DNA of 64,000 nucleotides from Bacteroidota bacterium (GTDB lineage: Bacteria; Bacteroidota; Ignavibacteria; Kryptoniales; JAKASW01), in the NCBI GenBank assembly GCA_021811615.1, contig JAJZNW010000001.1, positions 29,794 through 93,793 on the forward strand. The letters are read 5' to 3'. Both the position numbers and the translations under genes were made by a program. The notes beneath the pieces are model-generated. The model was not told the origin of the DNA and did no database searches. It saw only the letters and a program-made list of their open reading frames with translations. This document shows, in pieces, positions 38,588-48,123 of this stretch. How positions within the stretch are numbered: the stretch's first letter is position 1; every line of letters starts with the position of its first letter.

Positions 38588-41278
38588 ATGAGAAATGCTA
38601 AGACTGTCTGTATCACACAGCTGTTCGATTGGAAGTCCGGTCTCCTCGCGTTTTTGCTCTCCGCCGCGCTTCTGGCCAGGCCGGCTCTCGCGCAGACCGT
38701 GTACTCTTCGTCCAGTGCGTATTCATCATATGTGATAGACTCAAAGGGAAATTTATACGCCTGGGGAGAGGATGAGTTTCAGCACCCGTTTGTCGCTAAG
38801 GTATCCGCGCAGGATTCCGTGCCGGTTTCGATACCTTTCCCCGCGGGCGTAACCGGCTGGACTGACGTGGCGACAGGTCTCTTCGACAATCTCGCAGTCG
38901 GGAACGACGGCAACATCTATGCATGGGGATACAACAATTACGGCCAGTTGGGCGACGGCACGACAACCAGCACCGACACCCTTGTGAAGGTTACACTTCC
39001 GAACGGCGCGAAAGCACTCCAGGTCGCCTGCGCGCAGACTCACAGCCTTGCACTCGGGAGCGACGGAAACATCTACGCTTTCGGTTTCAATAACAACGGC
39101 CAGTTGGGTGACAGTTCGACGACAAATTCGCCCAATCCTGTCCGTGTTCATCTTCCCGCTGGCTTCACTCCCGCAAAGATTTACGCCGGATGGTATTACA
39201 GTGCGGCACTCGGCACAGACAGCACTCTTTACGTGTGGGGCGGTAACGCGCAGGGTCAGCTCGGACTCGGCAACACCACAAAGCAGCTCGTCCCGGCTGA
39301 AGTCCCGTTTCCCAGCGGCGTTACAAAATGGACCGGGGTTTACTGCGGACTGTACTTCATCGTCCTTAAAGGCAACGATGGAAATCTTTATGCCTCCGGC
39401 TATAATACTTACGGACAGCTTGGCAATGGAAAAACTACAAACTCGACTTCACTTGTTGAGGTGAATCTACCCTCCGGCGTAACCGGGTGGAAGACTGCAG
39501 CCTGTACCGGCAGCGGAGTCCTGGCCCTGGCAAGCAACGATAGTCTGTATGGATGGGGATACAATGGCGACGATGCGCTCGGAAACGGCACGTCCGGTGT
39601 TGGAACAAACCTGGTCCCCACGGCCGTCAAACTCCCAGCAGGAGTTACCGTTTCGGCACTCGCTGCGGGACGTGATCATGCCCTTGCCGTCGGAAGCGAC
39701 AACTACTATTACGCATGGGGGCAAGGAACGCAGGGCCAGCTAGGCGATGACAGCCTGACAAGCTCGACAGTCCCGGTCAGGGTATACGGCCTTCTGCAGG
39801 TACCTCCCGCTTCGCCCGTTCTCTCATCCCCCGCCAACAATTCTGTAAACCAGCCTTTGAGCGTTTCTTTGAAATGGAACGCCGTGTCAGGCGTGGATGG
39901 GTACCAATGCCAGGTGTCGACGGATCCGGCCTTTTCCACCAAGATCGTTCTCGATGATTCTTCACTCACCTCATCCTCTGTGAACCTGACAGGTCTCGGA
40001 TACAGCACGAAGTATTACTGGCACGTTCTTTCTTACCAGAACGGAGTCGTCGGCAGTTTTTCCGGGCTCGACAGCTTCACGACAATTATGCAGGCTCCTG
40101 AGGCCACCAGGCTCGTTTCTCCGGTGGATAACGCAATTGACCAGCCCGCAACCGATACTCTGAAATGCGGCTCCGCCTTAGGTGCGTCTCAGTATAATTG
40201 GCAAGTCTCCACGAACGTCTCCTTTTCCACCTTCGTGGTTAATGATTCGACCATAGACACTGTGAATGTTGTCGCCGGTCTTACTCCCGGAATGAAATAT
40301 TACTGGCAGGTGCGGTCCGTCAACCCAGGCGGAGCGAGCGCTTTCGCGGGTCCCGACTCATTTACCGTGGAAGAAATTCCCGCGTCACCGGCGCTGATTG
40401 CACCGGCCAACGGAGCAACCTTCCAGCGTGCAGATACACTTGCACTAGTCTGGCACAGCGCCCCCCTTGCATCCGGGTACGGTCTTCAGGTGTCCGACAG
40501 TATCTCGTTCAAGACTTTCATCGTAAATGACTCTACCGCCGACACAATGCAGGTGCTGACAAAACTGAACAATCTGCAGAAGTATTACTGGCGTGTACTT
40601 GCGTATAATGCTGGCGGAGCCAGCGCGTACTCGGCTATCGATTCGTTTACTACCAGGGTTGCGGTCCCCGCATCTCCAGGCCTCGTCTTCCCCAAACTCT
40701 CGACGACAGGAATTCCGCGTGCACTTACCTTCAGATGGAGCCCGTCAGTCCGCGCCGTGAAGTATCTGGTCCAGGTGGCGACGAACTCTCAGAGTTACTA
40801 CTCGGGTGACTCAGCAGGATATTTCCAGCAGGCGGTGTTCGATACGACCGTGTCCGATACGGCGGTTCAGCTTCCCGAAGCGCTTCTTCAGAACACCATT
40901 TATTACTGGCATGTCGGCGCTATCGACACCGCAGGCATGAGCGGATTCTCCACTACCTGGGAGTTCAAAACCGGCACCGGGCTTACAGCGGTGGATGAAC
41001 CCACGGGGATACCGAAGGCTTTTTCCTTGATGCAGAACTATCCGAACCCCTTCAACCCGACGACTATGATAAAGTACAGCCTGCCGAAGGCGCAGATGGT
41101 TACGCTGGAGGTGTACAATGTCCTCGGCGAGAAAGTTGCCACGCTGGTAAACGCGCACCAGGATGCCGGCTATTACGAGGTGAGCTTCAACGCCGATCGG
41201 TTCGCGAGCGGTGTCTATTTATATGTGTTGAGAACCGGCAGTTTCAGTGCGGTTCATAAAATGTTGCTTTTGAAGTAA
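38588..41278 (+). CDS. Secreted RCC1-repeat beta-propeller + about 4 FnIII-like repeats + T9SS sorting domain (RCC1-C)
   Basis: GNDGNIYAWGYNNYGQLGDGTTTSTDT-type repeats; FnIII-like YYWHVLSYQNG / YYWQVRSVNPGGAS / YYWRVLAYNAGGAS; C-terminal QNYPNPFNPTTMIKYSLPKAQMVTLEVYNVLGEKVATLV. Confidence 0.9.
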   Translation: MRNAKTVCITQLFDWKSGLLAFLLSAALLARPALAQTVYSSSSAYSSYVIDSKGNLYAWGEDEFQHPFVAKVSAQDSVPVSIPFPAGVTGWTDVATGLFDNLAVGNDGNIYAWGYNNYGQLGDGTTTSTDTLVKVTLPNGAKALQVACAQTHSLALGSDGNIYAFGFNNNGQLGDSSTTNSPNPVRVHLPAGFTPAKIYAGWYYSAALGTDSTLYVWGGNAQGQLGLGNTTKQLVPAEVPFPSGVTKWTGVYCGLYFIVLKGNDGNLYASGYNTYGQLGNGKTTNSTSLVEVNLPSGVTGWKTAACTGSGVLALASNDSLYGWGYNGDDALGNGTSGVGTNLVPTAVKLPAGVTVSALAAGRDHALAVGSDNYYYAWGQGTQGQLGDDSLTSSTVPVRVYGLLQVPPASPVLSSPANNSVNQPLSVSLKWNAVSGVDGYQCQVSTDPAFSTKIVLDDSSLTSSSVNLTGLGYSTKYYWHVLSYQNGVVGSFSGLDSFTTIMQAPEATRLVSPVDNAIDQPATDTLKCGSALGASQYNWQVSTNVSFSTFVVNDSTIDTVNVVAGLTPGMKYYWQVRSVNPGGASAFAGPDSFTVEEIPASPALIAPANGATFQRADTLALVWHSAPLASGYGLQVSDSISFKTFIVNDSTADTMQVLTKLNNLQKYYWRVLAYNAGGASAYSAIDSFTTRVAVPASPGLVFPKLSTTGIPRALTFRWSPSVRAVKYLVQVATNSQSYYSGDSAGYFQQAVFDTTVSDTAVQLPEALLQNTIYYWHVGAIDTAGMSGFSTTWEFKTGTGLTAVDEPTGIPKAFSLMQNYPNPFNPTTMIKYSLPKAQMVTLEVYNVLGEKVATLVNAHQDAGYYEVSFNADRFASGVYLYVLRTGSFSAVHKMLLLK

Positions 41279-41450
41279 CAATCCCCGAAGCCATGGATGG
41301 GAGCTCGTACGAGCCTTCACAAACCGTATGAGCTCCCTCCGATTTTTGAAATTATTATATAATGAATGCTGCATGAAAGCCGGAATCGCTCCGGAAACGA
41401 GTTCCACCGGAGATCGAGGTCGCATGAATGCAGACGATAAGGTTGAGCTG

Positions 41451-43133
41451 ATGAAAGAACATTTTTCCCTGTCCAGGCATTTACTTTTGATCGTTGCATT
41501 CGCGCTGGCCTCGGTGCCGGTGGTCCATGCATCGCTTCCCGCTCCACCTCCTCCCGCAGGGATGGTGGACCTTGTATTGGGAAAATCGTATGCCGCCACA
41601 CCGCTTGTCCCGATTAAATATTCCTTTGCCCCGATGGAAGTCGGACTTCAATTCCCGGGCGGCCTGACGGACGGCAGGATAGCTTCGTCGACGAACTATA
41701 ATGACCGCCAATGGCAGCAGTACATTCGCGGAGGAATGCGAAGCATCATAGTCGACATGGGACGCGTGAACACCGTTCACCGGATGCAGGAGAGATTTCT
41801 TCAGGATATCCCTCACGGAATAGATTTTCCAAGAGAAGTGATATACTCTCTCTCCATGGACGGGAAACACTGGGCCGTCGTTGGTACGGTGAAGAGCGCA
41901 ATATCTTTGACCGTCACTAAGCCCACGGTTCAGACATATACTCTTTCCGGCCTCAATTACCAGGCAAGATATGTGAAGATGACATTCGTCGTCGACGTCT
42001 TCACGCTCGCGGATGAATTCCAGGTCTTCGGAAACAACGGCGTTGTCGATGGCGCGACAGTTCCGGGAATGACTCCTCCGCCGGTTTACCCGGACAAATA
42101 TTGTCCCCCGGGATCTCCCGAAGTCGGCGGAACGAGGAACATGGTTCTCATCACGAACGGTTATTACAGGAAAGATCCTGCAATAGAGAAGAACAGCGTG
42201 GACCAGCTTCTCCCTTATGTGGGTTACATCAGCTCTTCCGGGAAAATTAAGGATTTCATGTTCGACGCCTTTTTATTCTCGGCTTTCGGTGCCGCGCCCT
42301 CCGGCGGGCAGTACGGCGCCGATATCAAAAAGCCCACGGTCCTGTCCGACTGGCAGTATTATATCGACAATACTTTTTTGCCGGATTACAACGTCTCGGC
42401 CTTGAATATCGCAACGGGAAAAGTGAAGAAGGCCCTCGGGAAGCCGTCGTATAGGTCGAAGGTCGAAATTGCTATTCCATATCCGACTCCAAGCGCGAAG
42501 TACTTCGGAAAAGTAAAAGGGAAGTCGATAAATATGGAAAAGCTTTCAGGCAGGGAGAGTGTAATTAGATGGTACGTGGATCAGGTCCTGAGAAGATGGA
42601 AAGAAGGCCATTACTCGAACCTTAAACTCGTCGGCCTCTACTGGATCAGCGAGAAGGCGGCCTTCACAATTGATGACAGCGAGACTGCGTTGATCAGATA
42701 TGTGGGCAACTATGTCAGGAGTAAAGGACTGGTTCTCGATTGGATACCCTTCATCAATGCGGAAGGATTTTACGAATGGCACTCGCTCGGCTTCGACGGA
42801 GCGGAGATGCAGCCGAATTATTCGTTCCACAATTACCCTGTCCGGGAACTCGGCGAGGCGGCTGAAACCTGCAAGATGCTCGGAATGGGAATAGAAATTG
42901 AAATACACTGGGATGCCCTGAAGAACGATGCACTCCTCGAAAAGTACTACCAGTACCTCAACTGGGGAATCAAGAAAGGCTACATGACCGGAGCCGCTCA
43001 TTCGTATTACCAGAATGCCGGACCGGGGACTTTCTATCAGTGCTGTTATAGTAAGAACCCCAGGATCAGGGAAGTCTACGACAAGACTTATGATTTCATA
43101 AAAGGAACATACACAGAGACCAACGTTCATTGA
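41451..43133 (+). CDS. Secreted DUF4855-like protein without T9SS sorting domain (DUF4855-2)
   Basis: Signal MKEHFSLSRHLLLIVAFALASVPVVHA; same blocks as DUF4855-1 (VDMGRVNTVHRMQERFL, YQARYVKMTFVVDVFTLADEFQVFG, GTRNMVLITNGYY); ends IKGTYTETNVH. Confidence 0.83.
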   Translation: MKEHFSLSRHLLLIVAFALASVPVVHASLPAPPPPAGMVDLVLGKSYAATPLVPIKYSFAPMEVGLQFPGGLTDGRIASSTNYNDRQWQQYIRGGMRSIIVDMGRVNTVHRMQERFLQDIPHGIDFPREVIYSLSMDGKHWAVVGTVKSAISLTVTKPTVQTYTLSGLNYQARYVKMTFVVDVFTLADEFQVFGNNGVVDGATVPGMTPPPVYPDKYCPPGSPEVGGTRNMVLITNGYYRKDPAIEKNSVDQLLPYVGYISSSGKIKDFMFDAFLFSAFGAAPSGGQYGADIKKPTVLSDWQYYIDNTFLPDYNVSALNIATGKVKKALGKPSYRSKVEIAIPYPTPSAKYFGKVKGKSINMEKLSGRESVIRWYVDQVLRRWKEGHYSNLKLVGLYWISEKAAFTIDDSETALIRYVGNYVRSKGLVLDWIPFINAEGFYEWHSLGFDGAEMQPNYSFHNYPVRELGEAAETCKMLGMGIEIEIHWDALKNDALLEKYYQYLNWGIKKGYMTGAAHSYYQNAGPGTFYQCCYSKNPRIREVYDKTYDFIKGTYTETNVH

Positions 43134-43161
43134 AAGCAATGGCGGATCAAGGTACTGTCGA

Positions 43162-45483
43162 TTGGAGATGGATTTGACTCAACTGAGAGCTGGAATAATC
43201 GCAGCCCTTTTGCTGATGCCGGTGTCCTGCACGACGGCGTTCGCCGCCGGCAAGCCGGATCACTGTGCATCTGTCAATTACAGATTGCGTAATCTCGTGA
43301 AGTACGTGAATCCTTTTGCCGGGACGAAGGCAAACGGAGAGACCTACCCGGGCGCCACGGTCCCGTTCGGGATGATACAGTGGAGTCCCGATACCGGTCC
43401 GTTCAGACGTCCTGCAGGCTACAAGTACGGTGACTCGCTCATCACAGGCTTCAGCCTCGATCATCTCAGCGGCGCAGGATGTCCTTATGGCGACAACTTC
43501 GGTTTCGTCCCGCTCACGAACACATCGGGTATCAAACCTCCGCTCGGAAGGGCAGGATTTCTCGAGCCGTTCTCCCATGCCAATGAGACCGCACACCCTG
43601 GCTACTATTCGGTTAAGCTCAATGACGGCATAAAGGTGGAGCTGACGGCCACCGGGCGCATGGGGTTCGGCAGATTCATATTCCCGGCAGACTGCACGCC
43701 CACTATTGCCGTCAACGCGGGAAGCAACGTCAACGGCACAAGGGATGTCGTCATGACGATCGATCCTGCGAAGCGCTCGATGAGCGGCGAGGTTACCGGC
43801 GGACACTTCTGCAACTTCCCGGATGTCACGACCATTTACTTCTGCGCAATTTTCAACCGGCCCTTCGCAAGTTACGGTACCTGGGCCGACTCGAGCCTCA
43901 TGCACGGGAAAACCGTCGGTGAAGGAAATACCGGTGGCGCCTGGGCCACATTTGACGCAAAGGACGGCCGGACCGTCCTCGCGAGAGTCGCGATCTCTTA
44001 CGTAAGCGTGGAAAACGCGAAACTTAATCTTGAGAATGAAAGCCCGCTCACGGAATTCACGTCGAAGGCCTTCGAAAATACCGTTCGATCTGCTGGCCGC
44101 CTTTGGAATTCCTGGCTCAACAGAGTGCAGGTCGCTGGGGGAACGAAAGCGGAATACCGTACCTTCTATACGATGCTGTACCATGCTCTCCTCGCTCCTA
44201 CTGTGTATTCCGATGTCAACGGACAGTACATGGGTTATGACGGAAAGGTTCACACCGTAAATGACGGTCAGCCGGAATATGCCGATTACTCCGGGTGGGA
44301 CATCTACAGGAGCGAATGCCAGCTTCTCGCGATAATCGCACCGGACCGCGCGAGCGCGATGGCGCAGTCGCTCGTAAGAGACTATCGTCAGGGCGGTGCA
44401 TTCCCCCGGTGGGGAGTTCCCGGAATGGACAGCGGCGTGATGATCGGAGATCCTGCCGCAGCGATGATCGCAGATTTCTACGCGTTCGGTGCGAGAGATT
44501 TCGATGCCCGCGGCGCGTTGTCAGGACTTATCCGCGCGGCAACCGATCCGTCGGTGTACGCGATCCGATCCCATACTTACGAGAGGCCGGGCATTGCGGA
44601 CTACCTCACTTTAGGTTATCTCCCTGCGAGCCAGGACGGCGGGAACGTTTCGATGACTCTCGAGTACAATTCCGCCGACTTCGCGCTCTCGCAATTCGCG
44701 GGTGCGCTTGGCGACAATCCGGACAGCGTCCTTATGCTCAAGCATGCCCAGTACTGGAAAAATCTTTTCAACAAGAAGACGGGTTTCTTCGGAATGCGTC
44801 ACCGGAACGGCGCCTGGGTTCCGGCGTCTGAAGACACCGTCGACCACTTCGGGTCGAGCCAGGCCTACGTCGAGGGAAGTCCGGAACAATATGTATGGAT
44901 GGTCCCGTTCGATCTGAAAGGTCTCGCGGAGAAAATGGGCGGGAGGAAGACGGCTCTGGCGCGCCTCGATACGTTTTTTACCGAAATCAACGGAGGTTTC
45001 AAATCGAAGTATGCTTATCTTGGAAATGAGCCGAGCATCGAAACGCCGTATATATACTGTTTTCTCGGTGAGCCTTACAAGACTCAACGGGTAGTGAGAG
45101 CGGCCATCAACAAGCTCTATCACGGACATGTCGGTGCCTATCCCGGCAACGACGATCTCGGAGAAATGTCGTCATGGTACATCTTCGGTGCAATCGGAAT
45201 GTATCCGGAACTGCCCGGCTCCGATGTGCTTGTACTTGGAAGTCCGCTTTTCAAGAAAACCATACTCCATCTGCGTGGCGGCACTGTTACGATAATCGGA
45301 AACGGAGCTGGAAAAGACTCGCCCTACATACGCGGTTTGATGGTCGACGGGCGTAAATGGAATAAGCCGTGGATACGTTTTGGAGAAATCGCGCACGGCG
45401 GCACGTTGGTATATTTTCTTAGACGGACTCCCGATAAAAAATGGGGAAGCGCCGCCAAAGACGCCCCCCCTTCGTATAACTGA
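43162..45483 (+). CDS. GH92-family alpha-mannosidase-like glycoside hydrolase
   Basis: LVKYVNPFAGTKANGETYPGATVPFGMIQWSPDTG...ITGFSLDHLSGAGCPYGDNFGFVPL...YAGNDDLGEMSSWYIFGAIGMYP-type GH92 motifs (AYPGNDDLGEMSSWYIFGAIGMYPELPGSDVLVLGSPLF). Confidence 0.95.
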   Translation: MEMDLTQLRAGIIAALLLMPVSCTTAFAAGKPDHCASVNYRLRNLVKYVNPFAGTKANGETYPGATVPFGMIQWSPDTGPFRRPAGYKYGDSLITGFSLDHLSGAGCPYGDNFGFVPLTNTSGIKPPLGRAGFLEPFSHANETAHPGYYSVKLNDGIKVELTATGRMGFGRFIFPADCTPTIAVNAGSNVNGTRDVVMTIDPAKRSMSGEVTGGHFCNFPDVTTIYFCAIFNRPFASYGTWADSSLMHGKTVGEGNTGGAWATFDAKDGRTVLARVAISYVSVENAKLNLENESPLTEFTSKAFENTVRSAGRLWNSWLNRVQVAGGTKAEYRTFYTMLYHALLAPTVYSDVNGQYMGYDGKVHTVNDGQPEYADYSGWDIYRSECQLLAIIAPDRASAMAQSLVRDYRQGGAFPRWGVPGMDSGVMIGDPAAAMIADFYAFGARDFDARGALSGLIRAATDPSVYAIRSHTYERPGIADYLTLGYLPASQDGGNVSMTLEYNSADFALSQFAGALGDNPDSVLMLKHAQYWKNLFNKKTGFFGMRHRNGAWVPASEDTVDHFGSSQAYVEGSPEQYVWMVPFDLKGLAEKMGGRKTALARLDTFFTEINGGFKSKYAYLGNEPSIETPYIYCFLGEPYKTQRVVRAAINKLYHGHVGAYPGNDDLGEMSSWYIFGAIGMYPELPGSDVLVLGSPLFKKTILHLRGGTVTIIGNGAGKDSPYIRGLMVDGRKWNKPWIRFGEIAHGGTLVYFLRRTPDKKWGSAAKDAPPSYN

Positions 45484-45493
45484 CAACTTGAAA

Positions 45494-48040
45494 ATGGTCA
45501 TGCCTATGAAACATTCTCCGATATTACCTGGCTTCGCCGCACTTCTGATTTTCCTCTTCGCGTTCCCCATGCCCGGGTACCCGGCCTCGAGGACAACCAG
45601 ACAAAAAAAGACTCTGCCTGTCTACCTCAATCCGAAATATCCGACAGATAAACGAGTGGGCGATTTGCTTCGAAGAATGACGCTGAAAGAGAAGATAGAG
45701 CTCATCGGCGGCAACGAGTTTTCCACAAAGCCTATCCCGAGGCTCGGCATACCTAAGCTCAGGATGTCGGACGGCGCTCTCGGCGTCAGAAGATGGGGCC
45801 CTTCAACCGACTATCCGTGCGGAACAGACCTCGCCGCAACATGGGACACGACATTGATCTCGAAGGTTGGCAGGGCAATAGGGCAGGAACTCAGAGCGAA
45901 AGGCGGCGACATCCTCCTCGGCCCGAATGTGAACATCGCGAGGATCCCTCTTGGTGGAAGGACATTCGAAGCATACGGGGAAGATCCATATCTCACTTCG
46001 AGGATGGCCGTGAGTTATATCGAAGGCTTGCAGAGTGAAGGCGTTGCCGCGACGGTCAAGCATTTCGATGCGAACAACCAGGAATACGAGAGAATGTTCG
46101 TAAACGAAAAAATAAACAAGCTCGCCCTTAATGAAATATATCTTCCCGCCTTCAAAGCGGCCGTCGAGCAGGCGCACGTCTTGTGTGTAATGGCCGCCTA
46201 CAATAAGGTGAACGGTCAGTACTGTACCGATAATCGGTATCTCCTCGAGAAAAAACTCCTGCATGACTGGGGCTTCAAGGGCCTCATAATGTCTGACTGG
46301 GGGGCGGTCCACAGCGCGATTCCGGTAGCGAAAGGTGGTCTCGATCTCGAGATGCCGACCGGACAGTACCTCAACGAGAGCACCTTGCTCCCCGCGATGA
46401 AATCTGGCAGGATAAAAATCAGCTCCATAAACGATAAGGTCCGCAGAATCCTGTGGGTCATGTTCAAGCTCGGATTGTTCGAACATCCTCACATGCCTAA
46501 CCCCGCTTTGATCAACACACCCGAAGACAGGCGTATCGCCTACCGGGCCGCCGTTGAAGGAATCGTTCTTCTGAAAAACGACCGTCATGTCCTTCCGCTC
46601 GACATTCACAGGTTGAAATCGATCGCGGTAATCGGTCCGAATGCGGCAATAGCCAGACCGAGCGGCGGGGGAAGTGCGGCGATAACGCCGATCTATACTG
46701 TGAGTCCCCTACAGGCACTTCGCGCGAAACTCGGGCCCTCAGTAAAAATAAACTTCGCGCAGGGAGTCGAGCTCGCAGGAGACGCTTTCCCATTGAGTCC
46801 GTCGTTCTTTTATCTTCCGGATCGCGACAGTCATGGTCTTGAGGCGGAGTATTTTGACAACGACAGCCTCGGCGGAATGCCGGCGTTCACTACCGTCGAC
46901 AGCGCGATAAACTTCAACTGGTCGGGAAAAGCGCCTGCGCCAGGAGTTCCCGGCGACTTTTTTTCGGTTCGGTGGATCGGCCGGTTCAAGGCGCCCGCTT
47001 CCGGCAATTATGTCTTTAACCTTACGAGCGACGATGGCTCTCGAATGTTTGTGGATGGGAAGCTAGTCATCGACAACTGGGGGCCGCATTCACCAGTCGA
47101 GCGATCTTATGAAATGCATCTGCAGATGGGAAAGTTCTACAATCTAAGGGTAGAATATTTCCAGGGAACAGGCGGGTCGATGGTCGTAATGGGAATGAGA
47201 GAACCACAGTCGGAAATGATCGCGCACGCTGCCGCAGTGGCGAAGCGCTCCGACGTCGCGCTCCTTTTCGTCGGCACGTCGAGCTATTATGAGAGAGAGG
47301 GACAGGATCGCGACAGCCTGGGGCTCCCTGCCGATCAGGATGCACTCATAAAGGCGGTTGCCGGAGCGAACAGGAATACTATTGTAGTCATGATTTCCGG
47401 TGCGCCGGTACAGATGAATCATTGGATCGACGATGTGCCGGGGCTTATGCAGGCCTGGTTCGGCGGCGACGAATCGGGGAATGCGATTGCCGATGTTTTG
47501 CTCGGTAAGCATGATCCATCCGGAAGACTCCCCATCACGTTCCCCGTTAAGTGGCAGGATTGTTCGGCTTACAGTTCCTACAAACGTCACGACAGCTTGT
47601 CCGTCTATAGTGACGGAGTATTCGTCGGCTACAGGTGGTTCGACAAGCATAACATCAGGCCGCTTTTCCCATTCGGATACGGTCTCACTTATACGAAATT
47701 CATTTATAGTGACTTGAAGATCCGGCCGAAGACGGGTAATTATCTGGTGACGTTCAGCGTCAGGAACTCCGGACATGTCGCAGGAGTTGCCGTCCCGCAA
47801 CTCTACATCCACGATGCCAATCCGGGAGCGGACATTCCGGTGAAAGAATTGAAGAGATTCGATCGCATTTCATTGAAACCAGGTCAGACGTCGACGGTAG
47901 CCTTTCTCGTCGACGAAAACACTTTCTCGCATTACAGTCCTCAAAAGGGGAAGTGGATCACAAAGCCCGGAAAATACGATATACTGATCGGAAGCTCGAG
48001 CAGGGATATAAAACTGCGAGGGTCCTTGAGGTTGCGGTAA
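45494..48040 (+). CDS. GH3-family beta-glycosidase with inserted PA14 domain
   Basis: LIMSDWGAVHSAIPVAKGGLDLEMPTG, KHFDANNQEYER, PA14 region FFSVRWIGRFKAPASGNYVFNLTSDDGSRMFVDGKLVIDNWG, C-terminal FnIII-like domain. Confidence 0.95.
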   Translation: MVMPMKHSPILPGFAALLIFLFAFPMPGYPASRTTRQKKTLPVYLNPKYPTDKRVGDLLRRMTLKEKIELIGGNEFSTKPIPRLGIPKLRMSDGALGVRRWGPSTDYPCGTDLAATWDTTLISKVGRAIGQELRAKGGDILLGPNVNIARIPLGGRTFEAYGEDPYLTSRMAVSYIEGLQSEGVAATVKHFDANNQEYERMFVNEKINKLALNEIYLPAFKAAVEQAHVLCVMAAYNKVNGQYCTDNRYLLEKKLLHDWGFKGLIMSDWGAVHSAIPVAKGGLDLEMPTGQYLNESTLLPAMKSGRIKISSINDKVRRILWVMFKLGLFEHPHMPNPALINTPEDRRIAYRAAVEGIVLLKNDRHVLPLDIHRLKSIAVIGPNAAIARPSGGGSAAITPIYTVSPLQALRAKLGPSVKINFAQGVELAGDAFPLSPSFFYLPDRDSHGLEAEYFDNDSLGGMPAFTTVDSAINFNWSGKAPAPGVPGDFFSVRWIGRFKAPASGNYVFNLTSDDGSRMFVDGKLVIDNWGPHSPVERSYEMHLQMGKFYNLRVEYFQGTGGSMVVMGMREPQSEMIAHAAAVAKRSDVALLFVGTSSYYEREGQDRDSLGLPADQDALIKAVAGANRNTIVVMISGAPVQMNHWIDDVPGLMQAWFGGDESGNAIADVLLGKHDPSGRLPITFPVKWQDCSAYSSYKRHDSLSVYSDGVFVGYRWFDKHNIRPLFPFGYGLTYTKFIYSDLKIRPKTGNYLVTFSVRNSGHVAGVAVPQLYIHDANPGADIPVKELKRFDRISLKPGQTSTVAFLVDENTFSHYSPQKGKWITKPGKYDILIGSSSRDIKLRGSLRLR

Positions 48041-48123
48041 CCGAATGGGTGGACTTCACGTCGGCCTGCTTTCTGATCCGGACGAGGACGAAAATCGCAT
48101 TGAATGTGAAAGAAGGAAATAGG

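Noticed and set aside
30884-41278. Regular repetitive DNA considered as CRISPR or satellite
   Set aside because: Repeats are in-frame RCC1 and FnIII protein modules with synonymous divergence; no constant repeat/spacer structure.
43147-44253. 368-aa minus-strand ORF
   Set aside because: Antisense to GH92.
45380-45493. N-terminal extension of the first GH3 ORF overlapping the GH92 gene
   Set aside because: Signal peptide begins at the internal ATG around 45494-45506, after the GH92 stop.
47953-48123. N-terminal extension of the DUF6259-like ORF overlapping GH3
   Set aside because: Clear signal peptide MNVKSMLLTAFLMSLVIVATSSAS starts at 48124 after AGGAAATAGG; upstream part is out-of-frame GH3 sequence.
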